Of a stretch of 64,000 nucleotides of DNA, positions 1 through 10,110 are shown piece after piece. The first letter of the stretch is position 1; the number at the start of each line of letters is the position of its first letter. A program made the translations under genes and the position numbers. Source of the DNA: Dipteris shenzhenensis (taxonomy: Eukaryota > Polypodiophyta > Polypodiopsida > Gleicheniales); assembly GCA_047967505.1 (NCBI GenBank), contig CM106538.1. The stretch is one strand, 5' to 3'. Below the pieces are notes generated by a model. It saw nothing but the letters and a program-made list of their open reading frames with translations, ran no database searches and was not told the DNA's origin.

Positions 1-772
1 AGGAATTAGCAACGGCTGCTAATATAAACTTTCCTTTCAGATTCTTGAGTTAAATCAAACTTGATCCCTCAATATGGCTAAATATAATCAAGATCACAAT
101 AAAGATTCAAGTTCATGGGCATCTAAAGCCCGTGTCATAGGTGGCAGCACTGCAGCCCACAGCAGCAAGATGTGCACAGGAACAGGGGCAGCAGCAACAG
201 ACAGGTCCAGAACAGCAGCAATAGGCACTGACATCAGCAACCTCTCAGTTGGCTGCATTGGCTGACTTGTCGGACAGGTCAGGTCAGTCTGGTCAGCTGG
301 TCTATCAGCTCCAGTCAGCTGACCCTGCCCTAAACACTATAGCAGTAGGGCCTTGAACATAAGTCAGCCTTTTGGGAACAGTTGTATGTAGCCAATTGGG
401 GAAACAGTGATAGACAGTAAATATTATCTACATGAGAGGGGGAAAAGGAGGGGGGGGAGGGGGCAATCCTGCATTCCCTAACATACACTCACAGAAGCAA
501 GCAAATGAGTTTGTGTGCCTTTTCAGTACATACCTCCGCACTTACAGTTAGATAACAGGCTACAAAGGGAGTAAGTTGGTTCCCTTGCCTGTTACATGAG
601 AGGGGGAGGGGGGGGGGGGGGGGGGAACCAATCCTGCATTCCCTAACATACACTCACAGAAGCAAGCAAATGAGTTTGTGTGCCTTTCAAGTTTCATTTC
701 AGTACATACCTCTGCACTTACAGTTAGATAACAGGCTACAAAGAGAGTAAGTTGGTTCCCTTGCCTGTTACA
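1..772 (+). mobile_element. 3' part of a + strand LTR (5' LTR of an otherwise unseen retrotransposon)
   Basis: The segment ends in ...CCTGTTACA and is followed one base later by TTGGTATCAGAC, a primer-binding site for initiator tRNA-Met, so it reads as the 5' LTR of a + strand element. The left edge lies outside the window or is not recognisable. It contains G-runs (about 440-472 and 604-626) and a duplicated 3' portion. No matching 3' LTR was found in the window. The 178 bases after the LTR are leader and are interrupted by the gypsy insertion at 951. Confidence 0.6.
431..772 (+). repeat. Two-copy tandem duplication of the LTR end
   Basis: Copies at 431-594 and 595-772 both run from CATGAGAGGGGG through ACTCACAGAAGCAAGCAAATG to GTTCCCTTGCCTGTTA. 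They differ mainly in G-run length and a 10-base insert (TTTCAAGTTT area). Because the unit contains the LTR terminus, the LTR carries its 3' end twice. Confidence 0.9.
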
Positions 773-773
773 T

Positions 774-786
774 TGGTATCAGACCT
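774..786 (+). other. Primer-binding site (initiator tRNA-Met type)
   Basis: TGGTATCAGACCT follows the LTR end. It matches the plant iMet primer site TGGTATCAGAGC except near its 3' end (GACC for GAGC). Confidence 0.65.
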
Positions 787-945
787 TCAGTTTTCCTTGT
801 GAGGGATAAGTGTACTGGTTTATGGTAGAGACACACTCCGGCAACTTCCTAACCCCAGCATGGAGGATGAGGTGATGTCCTGTTAGCAGTTCTAGAATCG
901 ATATGAGAGAGAGAGAGAGAGAGAATGTGAAACAATGGAAGCTAC

Positions 946-950
946 AACTT
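946..950. repeat. Target-site duplication of gypsy 1 (left copy; right copy 7627-7631)
   Basis: AACTT lies immediately outside the LTR at 951 and again immediately after the LTR ending at 7626. This is a perfect 5-bp duplication and fixes both element ends. Confidence 0.95.
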
Positions 951-1472
951 TGACACGTCCCAGCACTCCTGAAACCTCTGATCTACAAAACAAACACACA
1001 CCACGTGAGAACTGAGCAGGCTGCTCACCACCCAACCATGACACCTACGGGATGTGATCCCGAATCAGGAGATGTCCCCTCCGAGCCACGAGCTGAGCTA
1101 CTGGCACGAACTCCCAATCAGATCCAAACCAGCCTGGTGTCCCATACCACCAGGTGGCGCTGTGAAGCCTAGGATCTGCCACTGGGCCTTGGGCTACGCT
1201 AAGATGCAGGCGCGCGTCCGCGACTCAATCCAGGAACAGACCTAGCACCTGGGAACGAAACTTGCTCCCAACTGCACACTGAGAAATGAACCCCCTGGGC
1301 CCCTTTTATAGACTCGGGCCCCGAGCGCCACAAATAGCGAAGACCTATAAATAGTTCGTACCCTTGCCACTCAACCCGAGAATCAAGCCTGCCTAGCTCT
1401 AAGCCTCCCCAGGCTACCTGAGCTAGTCTTGTGTACCCAGTACACGTCAGATACTAATCCGTGCACATGACA
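951..1472 (-). repeat. 3' LTR of gypsy 1
   Basis: 522 bp, TG...CA ends on the + strand. Read on the minus strand it contains TCTATAAAAGGGG (around 1301-1313), the likely TATA box of the element promoter when present in the 5' copy, and a near-palindrome CTCGGGCCCCGAG (1313-1325). Identical to 7105-7626 except for five transitions. Confidence 0.95.
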
Positions 1473-1490
1473 TACTCCCCCTCCTCTAAG
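1473..1490 (-). other. Polypurine tract of gypsy 1
   Basis: On the minus strand AGAGGAGGGGGAGTA abuts the 3' LTR, the normal site and composition of the plus-strand primer of reverse transcription. Confidence 0.85.
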
Positions 1491-1530
1491 AACTCACTCC
1501 TGAGTTCGCTAAAAAACCCGGAAATGTTCT

Positions 1531-2640
1531 CTAGAGATTTTGTAATGTCTCCCATGTTGCACCCTCCTCAACACGATCCTTCCACTTGATCTTGTATTCC
1601 GTGATAGATCGATTACGAATCTGTCTGTCACGAAATTCAAGAATACACTCAGGTTCGTGTGGAATAAAAGTCAAATCTGTAACTTCTATTATCTCGTGAG
1701 GAGAAACAAGTTGATCATCCTCACCCAAAACTTCTTTCAGTCTACTGACATGAAAGACTGGATGTACTTTAACATCAGGAGGTAATTCTAGTCGATATGC
1801 AACTGGTCCAATTCTTTTAATGACCTTGAATGGGCCACAATATCTGGGGGATAATTTCGGAACCAAACCAGTACTTAAGCTCTTGGATTCCTTAGGAATT
1901 CGCAAATATACCATCGTTCCTTCAGAGAATTCTCTAGGTGAACGATGTCTATTAGCATAAAATCTGTCCCGATCTTGGGCACTTCTAATAGACTCCTTGG
2001 CAAACTGCAACATTTCCTGCATGTCTAGCAAGAAGTTCTTAGCAGCATCATTTTGAATTCCTTTTAATCCAACCATAACTGGTGACTTAGGTTGAAACCC
2101 GTACATAAGCATAAAAGGACTGTAACCAGTACTAGAATGCTTTGCACTATTGTAAGCAAATTCAATCATAGGTAGATAATCCTCCCATGAAGACTGTCTC
2201 TTAGATACATATGCCCAAAGCATGTCTTCAGCCAACTGGTTAACCTTCTCTGTACTGCCATCGGATTGTGCATGATCCGAGGAACTCATACTTAGAGTAG
2301 TTTCTAACTTCTCAAAAACAAGTGTCCAAAAGTTGCTTGTAAACTTTGAGTCCTTGTCACTGACTATGTTAGATGGCAAACCATACAGCTTAAACAAGTG
2401 GTCTACAAACTCGTGAGCCAGCTGAACAGCTGAAATAGTTGTTCTAGTAGGTAAGAATCTAGCCATTTTTGTCAAACGGTCGACTATGACCCAAATGGAG
2501 TCATGACCCTTACGCGTTCGAGGCAAACCAGTAATAAAATCCATGGAAATACTTTCCCATTTATTACCTGGAATCTCTGATGGCTGTAATAAGCCCGCGC
2601 TCCTAAGGCGTTCTGCCTTAGTAACTTGACAAACTCGGCA
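1531..2640 (-). pseudogene. Gypsy 1 integrase core, GPY/F domain and chromodomain
   Basis: Integrates the element cDNA into host chromatin. The open frame 1531-2544 begins at MDFITGLPRT. The DDE residues lie in IVDRLTK, IVSDKDSKF and GSTEKVN. A GPY/F-type stretch (LSPRYCGPFKVI...HVSRL) follows, then a C-terminal chromodomain (PECILEFRDRQIRNRS...KIKWKD...ATWE) that marks the chromovirus lineage and is known in this group to guide targeting to chromatin. The CxxC half of the N-terminal HHCC finger (CRVCQ) sits just upstream at about 2630, one frame away from the HxxxH half, so a frameshift splits the finger. Confidence 0.9.
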
Positions 2641-3460
2641 ACCTACTTACATAGTTCTCAATAAATGCACGCATCTTAGGCCAATAAAAGGTATGCTTCA
2701 CAAGAGACAGAGTCCTATGTATACCTGGATGTCCAGCACTAGGAGCATCATGACACTCCCAGAGAATCTTGGATTTAAGGTCTTGAACATCTGGCACACA
2801 AATCTTTTCATTCCAAAACAGCAAGCCGTTCCTAATCATCCACTGACCTCCCGCCGCCTGTACCGTAGGTGGCACAATCCCTGAGTCCTGGTCAACCATG
2901 GAGCTCCCATCCTGGACTCTCTGCCAATAAGAACTGAAATGACTATCAGTTGCGTATAGCCCTCTCAAGGATTGAAATAGGTCTGAGGATATTTCCGTAA
3001 ATGACAGAGCATTTACAAACTTAACTCGACTTAAGGCATCCGCCACACTATTCAACGAACCCTTACGATAACGTATTTCAAAATCAAAATCCTGCATTAA
3101 TTCTGCCCATCTAGCTTTCCGTCCCCTCAATTCCAATCCATCACACACATACTTAATTGACTGATGATCAGTCAATACAAGGAACTTTGAACCATACAAG
3201 TAGTGTCTCCAAACCTTAAGAGCATACACTATAGCATAAAGTTCCTTCTCGAGTGTGGGCCAACGATATTGAGTGTCGTCTAGCTTCTTACTTTCGAAAG
3301 CTACAGGTCTGCCCTCTTGGAATAGAGCTGCCCCAATCGCATAATCACTCGCATCGGCCTCTAAAACATAAGGCCGGGTAGGATCGGGTAATGCAAGAAC
3401 GGGTGCTTCCTTGATAGAGAACTTCAAGGTTTCAAAAGCCTTGTTCATTGCATCTTCCAA
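2618..3460 (-). pseudogene. Gypsy 1 RNase H and integrase N-terminus
   Basis: RNase H degrades the RNA strand during reverse transcription. Acidic residues are visible in EADASDYAIG, TLEKELYAI, LTDHQSIKYV and NSVADALSR. After a linker comes the first half of the integrase zinc finger (ECHDAPSAGHPG). The frame then ends in SRLPSLSSY because of the frameshift near 2640. The start is not a true initiation site; this is an internal polyprotein piece, joined to the RT part by another frameshift near 3465. Confidence 0.9.
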
Positions 3461-4509
3461 GAGATTGGCTGGGTAGACCTGCGTCCACGACCTTTCAATA
3501 TGTTTGTCAGGGGTGCCGTGATATGTGAATAATCACACACTGACTTCCGTAGAAACACCGTAAATCCTAGGAAAGAACGAAGTTGTTTCACAGTCTGAGG
3601 GATAGGCCATTCTAAAACCTTCTGGATACGATCCAGATCAATGCAAATACCTTCAGAAGAAATCTTGTGTCCTAAGTAAATGATCTCCTTCATAAAGAAG
3701 TCACATTTACTCATCTTGGCATAGAGCATATGCTATCTTAGAATAACTAAGACAATCCGGAGGTGTCCTATGTGATCCTCAAGCGTTTGACTATATACGA
3801 AGATGTCATCTAAGAACACTACAACAAATTTGCCCAGAAAATCCTTGAACAAATCGTTCATCATCTGCTGAAAAGTAGCAGGAGCATTGGTCAAACCAAA
3901 AGGTAATACAAGAAACTCGTAATGACCATACCTAGTTCGGAATGCGGATCGATCTATGTGTTTAGCATAGATACGGATTTGGTGATAACCCGTACGCAAA
4001 TCAATCTTAGTGAAATACTTCGCTCCGGCCAAACGGTCTATCAAATCATCGGAACGAGGTACAAGGTATCGATTCTTAATTGTCACTTTATTTAATCGTT
4101 TATAATCTATACACATTCTCCATGTAGAGTCTTTTTTCTTTCTTAAGAGGACAGGTGCAACCCAAGGTGATTTACTTGGGCATATATAGCCCATATTCAG
4201 GTAATCCTGGAGCTGTGAAGCTAACTCATCCTCCTCTATCTGGCTCATCCTATAAGGTGGTACACTAATAGGTTGAGCCCCTGGGACTAAGTCTATGCGA
4301 TGATCTACTGTCCGTTCTGGAGGTAAACCTTCCGGCAGTTGAGCAGGGAATACATCCTTAAAATTATCTAACAACATTCTCAATTCACGGTGTTCAAACA
4401 CACTTAAATCATTCTTGTTAATTACAGAAATAACAAATGAAGAAAGCGGAATCAAAACACACTGATAGACATCATAATGAGAAGTGTTTAATATATTCCG
4501 AAGCTGCAT
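3445..4509 (-). pseudogene. Gypsy 1 reverse transcriptase
   Basis: RT of the gag-pol polyprotein. Seen in order: [39 protein letters not shown] (fingers), [20 protein letters not shown], and the catalytic FLDDI (YxDD box) near 3800. A stop codon replaces a lysine-like position just before HMLYAKMSKCDFF (about 3730). The thumb/connection GHKISSEGI...RSFLGFTVF follows and a frameshift ends it at about 3465. The N-terminal part (4509-3733) is intact in frame. Confidence 0.92.
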
Positions 4510-4611
4510 CGCAAATACAATAGGTCCCTGAGAAGAGGGAATTTTATCACACTGAATACAAAATTGGGTGTCCTTATCTACAAAAGAAAGGGTATGCTCC
4601 GTCTATCCAAT

Positions 4612-5085
4612 CTAAATATTGTGGGTTTTAAACCACTCTATTCCGATTAACAAGTCTACATGCTCCAGGTGCATAACATAACACCTGAGAGCCCCTATGT
4701 AAGCTTGAATCCGGATAGGAAGCGCTTCAACCTTGTGATCCCAAAACTGCTTCCCAGCTGGAAGCTGCACCTCATAGGTGTGATCGCTAGGTACTGTGGA
4801 CAGCCCCATCTTCTGCATAAATTTGTAATTAACAAAGTTGTGAGAGCTGCCGGGATCAAAGAGAATGTGAACCTGTTGGTCCATAACTTCTCCATAAACT
4901 CGGAAAAGATCATGGGAACCAAACAACGAAGTATTGAAAGTGCAATTACAAGAAAGTGGGCAGGTAATGACATTCATAGAAATACCTGTCATCGAGACTT
5001 GGTTCGCTCCCTTGGCTTTGGTACCTGGACCCGCGCCTGGAGCTTCGGTCCGAGCGCTTACTTTTGATTCTTGCGCTTTGGACAC
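4612..5085 (-). pseudogene. Gypsy 1 aspartic protease
   Basis: Retropepsin-like domain between gag and RT. The active-site loop reads ILFDPGSSHNFVN, i.e. D-P-G where the family has D-S/T-G, and the closing motif reads LLIGIEWFKTHNI (family: G-M-D-W). Two TAG stops (around 4612 and 4600) separate it in frame from the RT segment. The D-P-G change probably makes it inactive (inference). Confidence 0.8.
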
Positions 5086-6068
5086 TCATTCTTAGTGTGG
5101 CTCCGCTCCTCGTAGTAGAAGCAACGTCCTTCTTTCTTAAGCTTCAAAGTACGAAGGAAACGGGCTTTACCATTCTCTTTGCTTGAGTCAAGTTTTTCTT
5201 GGAGGCGTTGTCCGTAGACTTCGTCTCCCCGGTACCAGTCGTAGGCTGAAAGAACTTGCGTTTGTTCTTTCCACTCGTGTCGGAAACTGTAGTTGCTTTT
5301 GCACCGGCCATGGTATCATCATAAATACGCGCGTAATTCATGGCCTCTTGCAACGTTGTGCATTTGTTGTTCTTTATTTGCAACTTGTATGAATCTGGCA
5401 AACCATCCACAAAGAAACCTAACAAGGTTACTGGATCCATCTTTGTGGCCCTGGTCTGCAGATCTCGAAACCTTTGAAGATAAACTTCAAATGACAAGTT
5501 CAACTTTGACATATCGAGGGCTTTAAGCTTGCCAACGATATCATAATCGTCCTCCTTCTTCAGGAACTCCTTCCTAAAGACCCCTTCGAAATCTATCCAT
5601 GTATCCGGCTTAGGTTGGAGTTCCTTCCACCATAGCAACGCTTTACCTGACATGAAACTGGCTACAAGCTAGATTTTCTTCTCATCTGGGTACGGGTGGA
5701 ACTAGAAGTGTACCTGCCACTTGTGTAACCAAGTGTCAACAACCTCCTTTGTTCGAGACTTTTGATCTCCCGGAAAAGGGTCTGGAGTTATGTTCGGACC
5801 TAGCACTGAAGCCATGGCATCCACATGCGTGAGTGCCTGCACGGTGCTAGCCAGAAGAGAGAGTCGCCTGAATCCCTTGGAGTTGCTGTGTCAACCCCGT
5901 TTGATTCGCATTAACCTGCTCGAATTTTCCATCCAGAGCAGTGGTGAATTCACAGAAGGCCTTCTTCGTAATCAAATCGTCATAAAGACCCTGGTCTTCC
6001 TCTCCCACAGGAGTATAATCCAAATCCTGCTCTCCCATGGTGAACTCGGGATTTGCAGGATCAGACAT
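5086..6068 (-). pseudogene. Gypsy 1 gag (capsid and degenerate zinc knuckle)
   Basis: Structural protein of the particle. The start MSDPANPEFTMGEQ at 6068 follows the leader. A frameshift near 5850 and two TAG stops (about 5700 and 5670) precede the conserved capsid core MSGKALLWWKEL...FRKEFLKK...YLQRFRDLQ...FVDGLPD at 5653-5144. The zinc knuckle follows in a shifted frame as C-F-Y-Y-E-E-R-S-H-T-K-N-E-C (about 5080-5125): the second cysteine of CX2CX4HX4C is tyrosine and the glycine before His is serine. Both fit G-to-A changes. Confidence 0.85.
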
Positions 6069-7088
6069 AACTGAAATCTGATTTGAACGGATATAAACTG
6101 AGAGAAATAACTGAGGAAATCGAAACTAGAAGGAGAGTGGAGCAGAGAAAAACCGTCCCAAGAGATGCTGACGGAAGGAGATGCTGAAAACTGGCGAACC
6201 GCGGGCGCAATAAACCCGGAGTCTTGCTGAATTCGATGCAGGCTGCAGTGTACGGAATCCTGCAGCAAACCGTACCGTACGGTACCTGCTGCTGACCGTA
6301 CAGGTGACGCAACTGTACGGATGGCTGACGTGGCTGTACGGCTGCTGACACAATCCGTACGGTTGCTGACGCAATCTGTATGGACGCTGACGCAGTCCGT
6401 ACGGTTGCTGGCGTGAGCGTACGGTGGCTGGCGCAGGCTGTACGGTGATGACGCAAGCTGTACGGCTGATGATGCAGGCTGTACTGCAGCCTGTCGCAGG
6501 ATGTCCCGAATCCCGATGGCGCAGTCACGTCGTAGGGCAAAGAGGGCTCCTCGCAAGGCTATGGCTGAGGTTGGAACCTTGTCCAACTATATAGGGAACA
6601 GGGCAGCCAAATTAGGAAGCTCTGCTTCCAAAAAAGGCTCACCCTCCCAGCTTTGGAGGGTGGTGCTTTTTCGAAAAAAGCAACACCTCTCAGGGTGGCC
6701 GCACCCTGTTCCTGCTCCTTGCGCCTCTCCCTGCCCTGGCCGAAAATCCTTCCAGCCATGGCGCACCAACACAGCCTCCATCTCTGCGTTCTCGATCCCC
6801 ACGCAGCCCCGATCAGCCTCGAACTGCTCGCCTGCCACTCAGCTACTCTATCGCCTCTCCTTCTTGCACCTCTGCTCTCTCCCAGCTTCGTTTCCCTTTC
6901 TCACCTCAACCCTTCAGGAATTTCGAAATCTAGACTCTCTCTTTCTCCTACCTTTTCCCTACATCCTTACCACCCCTGATAACCCAGGAGCCAACCAGAA
7001 TTTGCAGCAGCAAATTTCGAAATTTAGGGCATACCTAGAGGAAGAAATCGTCCAAAGTTCTCGCATCAGAAATTCCTACCTCAGGAGC
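6069..7088 (-). other. Gypsy 1 leader (untranslated, about 1 kb)
   Basis: Region between primer site and gag. It holds the GTAC array (6250-6484) next to gag, and a CT-rich stretch (about 6640-6960). Several overlapping frames are open on both strands, but none resembles a known protein. Confidence 0.7.
6250..6484 (-). repeat. GTAC array in gypsy 1 leader, 20-21 bp period
   Basis: Thirteen GTAC tetramers in 235 bp. From 6315 on they fall at 6315, 6336, 6357, (6378 as GTATGG), 6399, 6419, 6440, 6460 and 6481, i.e. every 20-21 bp, within a degenerate unit of the form GTACGGTTGCTGACGCAATC. A compact CCGTACCGTACGGTACC cluster lies at 6270-6286. Confidence 0.9.
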
Positions 7089-7102
7089 TGGCTCTGATAC
7101 CA
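7089..7102 (-). other. Primer-binding site of gypsy 1
   Basis: On the minus strand TGGTATCAGAGCCA starts two bases after the 5' LTR, complementary to the 3' end of initiator tRNA-Met. Confidence 0.93.
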
Positions 7103-7104
7103 AC

Positions 7105-7626
7105 TGACACATCCCAGCACTCCTGAAACCTCTGATCTGCAAAACAAACACACACCACGTGAGAACTGAGCAGGCTGCTCACCACCCAACCATGACACCT
7201 ACGGGATGTGATCCCGAATCAGGAGATGTCCCCTCCGAGCCACGAGCTGAGCTACTGGCACGAACTCCCAATCAGATCCAAACCAGCCTGGTGTCCCATA
7301 CCACCAGGTGGCGCTGTGAAGCCTGGGATCTGCCACTGGGCCTTGGGCTACGCTAAGATGCAGGCGCGCGTCCGCGACTCAATCCAGGAACAGACCTAGC
7401 ACCTGGGAACGAAACTTGCTCCCAACTGCACACTGAGAAATGAACCCCCTGGGCCCCTTTTATAGACTCGAGCCCCGAGCGCCACAAATAGCGAAGACCT
7501 ATAAATAGTTCGTACCCTTGCCACTCAACCCGAGAATCAAGCCTGCCTAGCTCTAAGCCTCCCCAGGCTACCTGAGCTAGTCTTGTGTACCCAGTACACG
7601 TCAGATACCAATCCGTGCACATGACA
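7105..7626 (-). repeat. 5' LTR of gypsy 1
   Basis: 522 bp, TG...CA, contains the element promoter (TATA-like TCTATAAAAGGGG on the minus strand near 7455-7467). Followed by AACTT (7627-7631), the second copy of the target duplication. Confidence 0.95.
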
Positions 7627-7631
7627 AACTT

Positions 7632-8019
7632 GCATGAGAGAGAAGACATGAGCATGAAGGAGAGAGAGGGGGGAGAGAGAGAGACCACACGTGATGAGAC
7701 TTTAGTCTGTACAAAGTTTAGGCACCTTGTATTTCAGTCCATGCAAAAGACACTCTTGGGTTCCTTCAAAGAGAGCCAAGAGCTCCACCCATTTGGGTCA
7801 TACACCATGCACTTGTGTGTCCTCCTCCACATACTTGTTTACATCCAATACCACAAAGTACAATAGGCATGCTCCATGTGACGCCATTAATGAGACATGT
7901 TTGATTCATGTGCCTCTTCTTGATAACCATGTGCACACTCATCTTTAACCTCAAGAAAGGGTTACTAGACCATGAGTCTTTCAATACCCTTAGACCATGA
8001 GTCTTTCAACACCCTCCCT
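7632..8019. other. No gene seen
   Basis: GA-rich start (7640-7685) and a 25-bp direct repeat of TAGACCATGAGTCTTTCAA (7968 and 7991). Before the gypsy 1 insertion this was contiguous with the sequence ending at 950. Confidence 0.6.
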
Positions 8020-8610
8020 CCATACTATTGTACACTACTTTAATTATGATGCTGGCGTAAATGCCCCACTCTTGGTGTACATGAGTGCCAAATCGGCATA
8101 CAAAACTGAGCTAAGAAAACTCCCCTAACTGCGACTATGGGGGGAGGAGATGGAGCTATGCTGCTGAAACAGAAACAAACCTTAACCTTGTTGCTGTCCC
8201 AGACCCCGCTGTAGACCGCGGGACGGCTGCCTTCAATCGCGATCTATAGGGAGTTCTATATGGCCGCCTCTAGAGCTAAATTGGCGGCAGCTGAGGCAGG
8301 AGAAAGGCTGGTACTGGATGCCAAACTGAGGGGCAGAGCAGCCCCTTACGTAGGCATGAAATGGCCAACTGAACTGCCCAACTAGCAGTCCTGGTTGACC
8401 AACCTAACTAATCAGGTCAACCGACTTGATTAGTCGGGTCAACTGACCCGAACTGGTCAGCAACCCATGTCGACCAAGAGGTAACCCAGCTGCCCCTTGG
8501 TTGTGCTGCTGGAAATCTCTCAAAAGGTGCAAAAGCTTCTAGATGCGCGATTTGCTGACAAGGCAACTAGTTGTCACTACAACCTAGGCTTGACCCTAGT
8601 GCATGTGACA
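8020..8610 (-). repeat. 3' LTR of an old composite LTR element (left boundary uncertain)
   Basis: Homologous along its length, with many indels, to 16037-16650. Shared blocks include GTACATGAGTGCCAAATCGGCA, CTATGCTGCTGAAACA and CTGAGGGGCAGAGCAGCCCC. The right end is ...GCATGTGACA followed by a purine tract (minus strand GTTCAAAAGAGGGGAA). The first part of the LTR (before about 8020) has no counterpart, so the start is truncated or diverged. Internal blocks rich in GGTCAACT/GGTCAGC occur near 8400-8470. Confidence 0.75.
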
Positions 8611-8829
8611 TTCCCCTCTTTTGAACTTGTTGCTAGGTGGAAACCTCGCAATGCTCTACGTTGGTGACCCAAACCGCTCTGGCGTGGCCTGTGACTTTGG
8701 AGAATAGGAAGGGACCTGACTCATCCCTGGACTAGGGCTCATAAAGGGGTCACAACATATGACAAAATATCTTGGGTCAGACTATGTGTCACACTACATG
8801 CTAGTGCAGGGATGCATGTGTAAATGATA

Positions 8830-10110
8830 TCTTGCCAAATAGCAACCAAGGTAGCCGAGGATGGAACCGGATGCCCACCCATCCTAGACTATAGCAAGCA
8901 ACCCAAATGTTCCACACTGAGACACTGGCTACTACCTCCCACACGCTATCCTCCAGAGTGGAATGAGGATCTGTGCTATCAGGAGAAACCGCCTCGTGGA
9001 GCTCTATCCTCTAAATGCTCTGATCCTGCATCCGGTAAGCTGGGGAGACCAAATCAATCTGGAGCACGTGACCTCCCTCCAAGCCACCATCCTCCAAGTG
9101 TAGTCCCTCTGAAGGTTCTGCATGCAAGACAAAATCCTGAGGGCTCCCATCCAAATCCTCACTGCGCTGCTGTAGCTCCAAAGGCAATGGGGGATCATCT
9201 CTAGAACTCCAACACAGCAACAGTGACCACCCGTATCGGCTCCAACCATGGGCCTATGGGCAAGCCTCCACGGCCAGCCAGAAGAAGTAGGAGATCTTCC
9301 TTGGCCGCAAACTGGACCAAAGGCGAGTCCAAAACCTGGAACGGACCTCCTGAAGCACCCTCTGGTGCTACCCAATGCCACTCCCTCGAAGGGGTCCACG
9401 TCGCAGTGCCCATTTGGAGCCTCCAGGTGGTACAAGAAAAGAAGGGCACCTCATCCACCCGCGCCGACCCTAGAAGACCAAAACCACTCTCTCGGATCCA
9501 CCTGGACCTCCCTCAGGGGCCTACCTTCCCAAAGCGAAAGGCGCCATCTGGGGGCATCCTGCTCTAGAATGCTATGGGAACAATGTGCCACTCCTTCCCC
9601 AACTGGCCCACAACTCTGATCGTCTGCCAATGAATCCCATCCAGACTCCCGTCCATCTCTAGGTCTCTCTCAATGAGTGCCTAAACCAAGCCTCTAGGCC
9701 CTACACGGAAGAAACTGGGCTGATTGCTGCCGCACTGGATCATCATCCTTAAGGGGACCACAATCCGAGAAAACTGACCCAACCAATGGCTGTCCGTCCA
9801 ACGGAGTCCTTCCCACTAAAACTCAGGGATGGCGGGTCAATCTCCCTCATCCGCTGCCCTACCCATCGCATATGCGCTAAGGCTCCAAGCTTCACCTCTA
9901 GCTCCAAGGGTAATCTACTCCATCTGTCAAAGGAGCAAGCCAAGCCGCTGTCCCACTATGCCCATCCAATGTGAGTCCCGATGTCCCAGCATACGTCCAT
10001 CCTGATCTCTGATCTCTGGGTGCCACATGAGGGGTTGTCGCTCGAACTCCTCCCTGCAACAGGGCTGAGCACGGATGAGGCCACCTGCTAATCTCTGCCG
10101 ACCCTATGTA
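8830..10110 (-). pseudogene. LINE ORF2 C-terminal region and 3' sequence (decayed)
   Basis: Continues the RT of 10110-11091 on the same strand. A short open piece at 9943-9749 (MACSFDRWSRLPLELEVKLGALAHMRWVGQ...) resembles LINE C-terminal sequence in position and composition, but no intact RNase H or zinc finger is visible. No poly(T) marking a LINE 3' end was found near 8830. Confidence 0.4.

Larger units (their letters stand above)
951..7626 (-). mobile_element. Gypsy 1: Ty3/gypsy chromovirus, full length but coding-defective
   Basis: Minus-strand element of 6676 bp with 522-bp LTRs (951-1472, 7105-7626), 5-bp target duplication AACTT, purine tract next to the 3' LTR and iMet primer site next to the 5' LTR. 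Internal order is leader, gag, protease, reverse transcriptase, RNase H, integrase with C-terminal chromodomain, which is the order of Ty3/gypsy chromoviruses. The LTRs differ at only five positions (all transitions), so the insertion is recent. The gag-pol frame nevertheless carries about nine frameshifts or stops. Confidence 0.95.

Noticed and set aside
5972-7097. Overlapping open frames in the gypsy 1 leader
   Set aside because: They overlap each other on both strands, include the GTAC repeat, and resemble no protein; leader sequence is the simpler reading.
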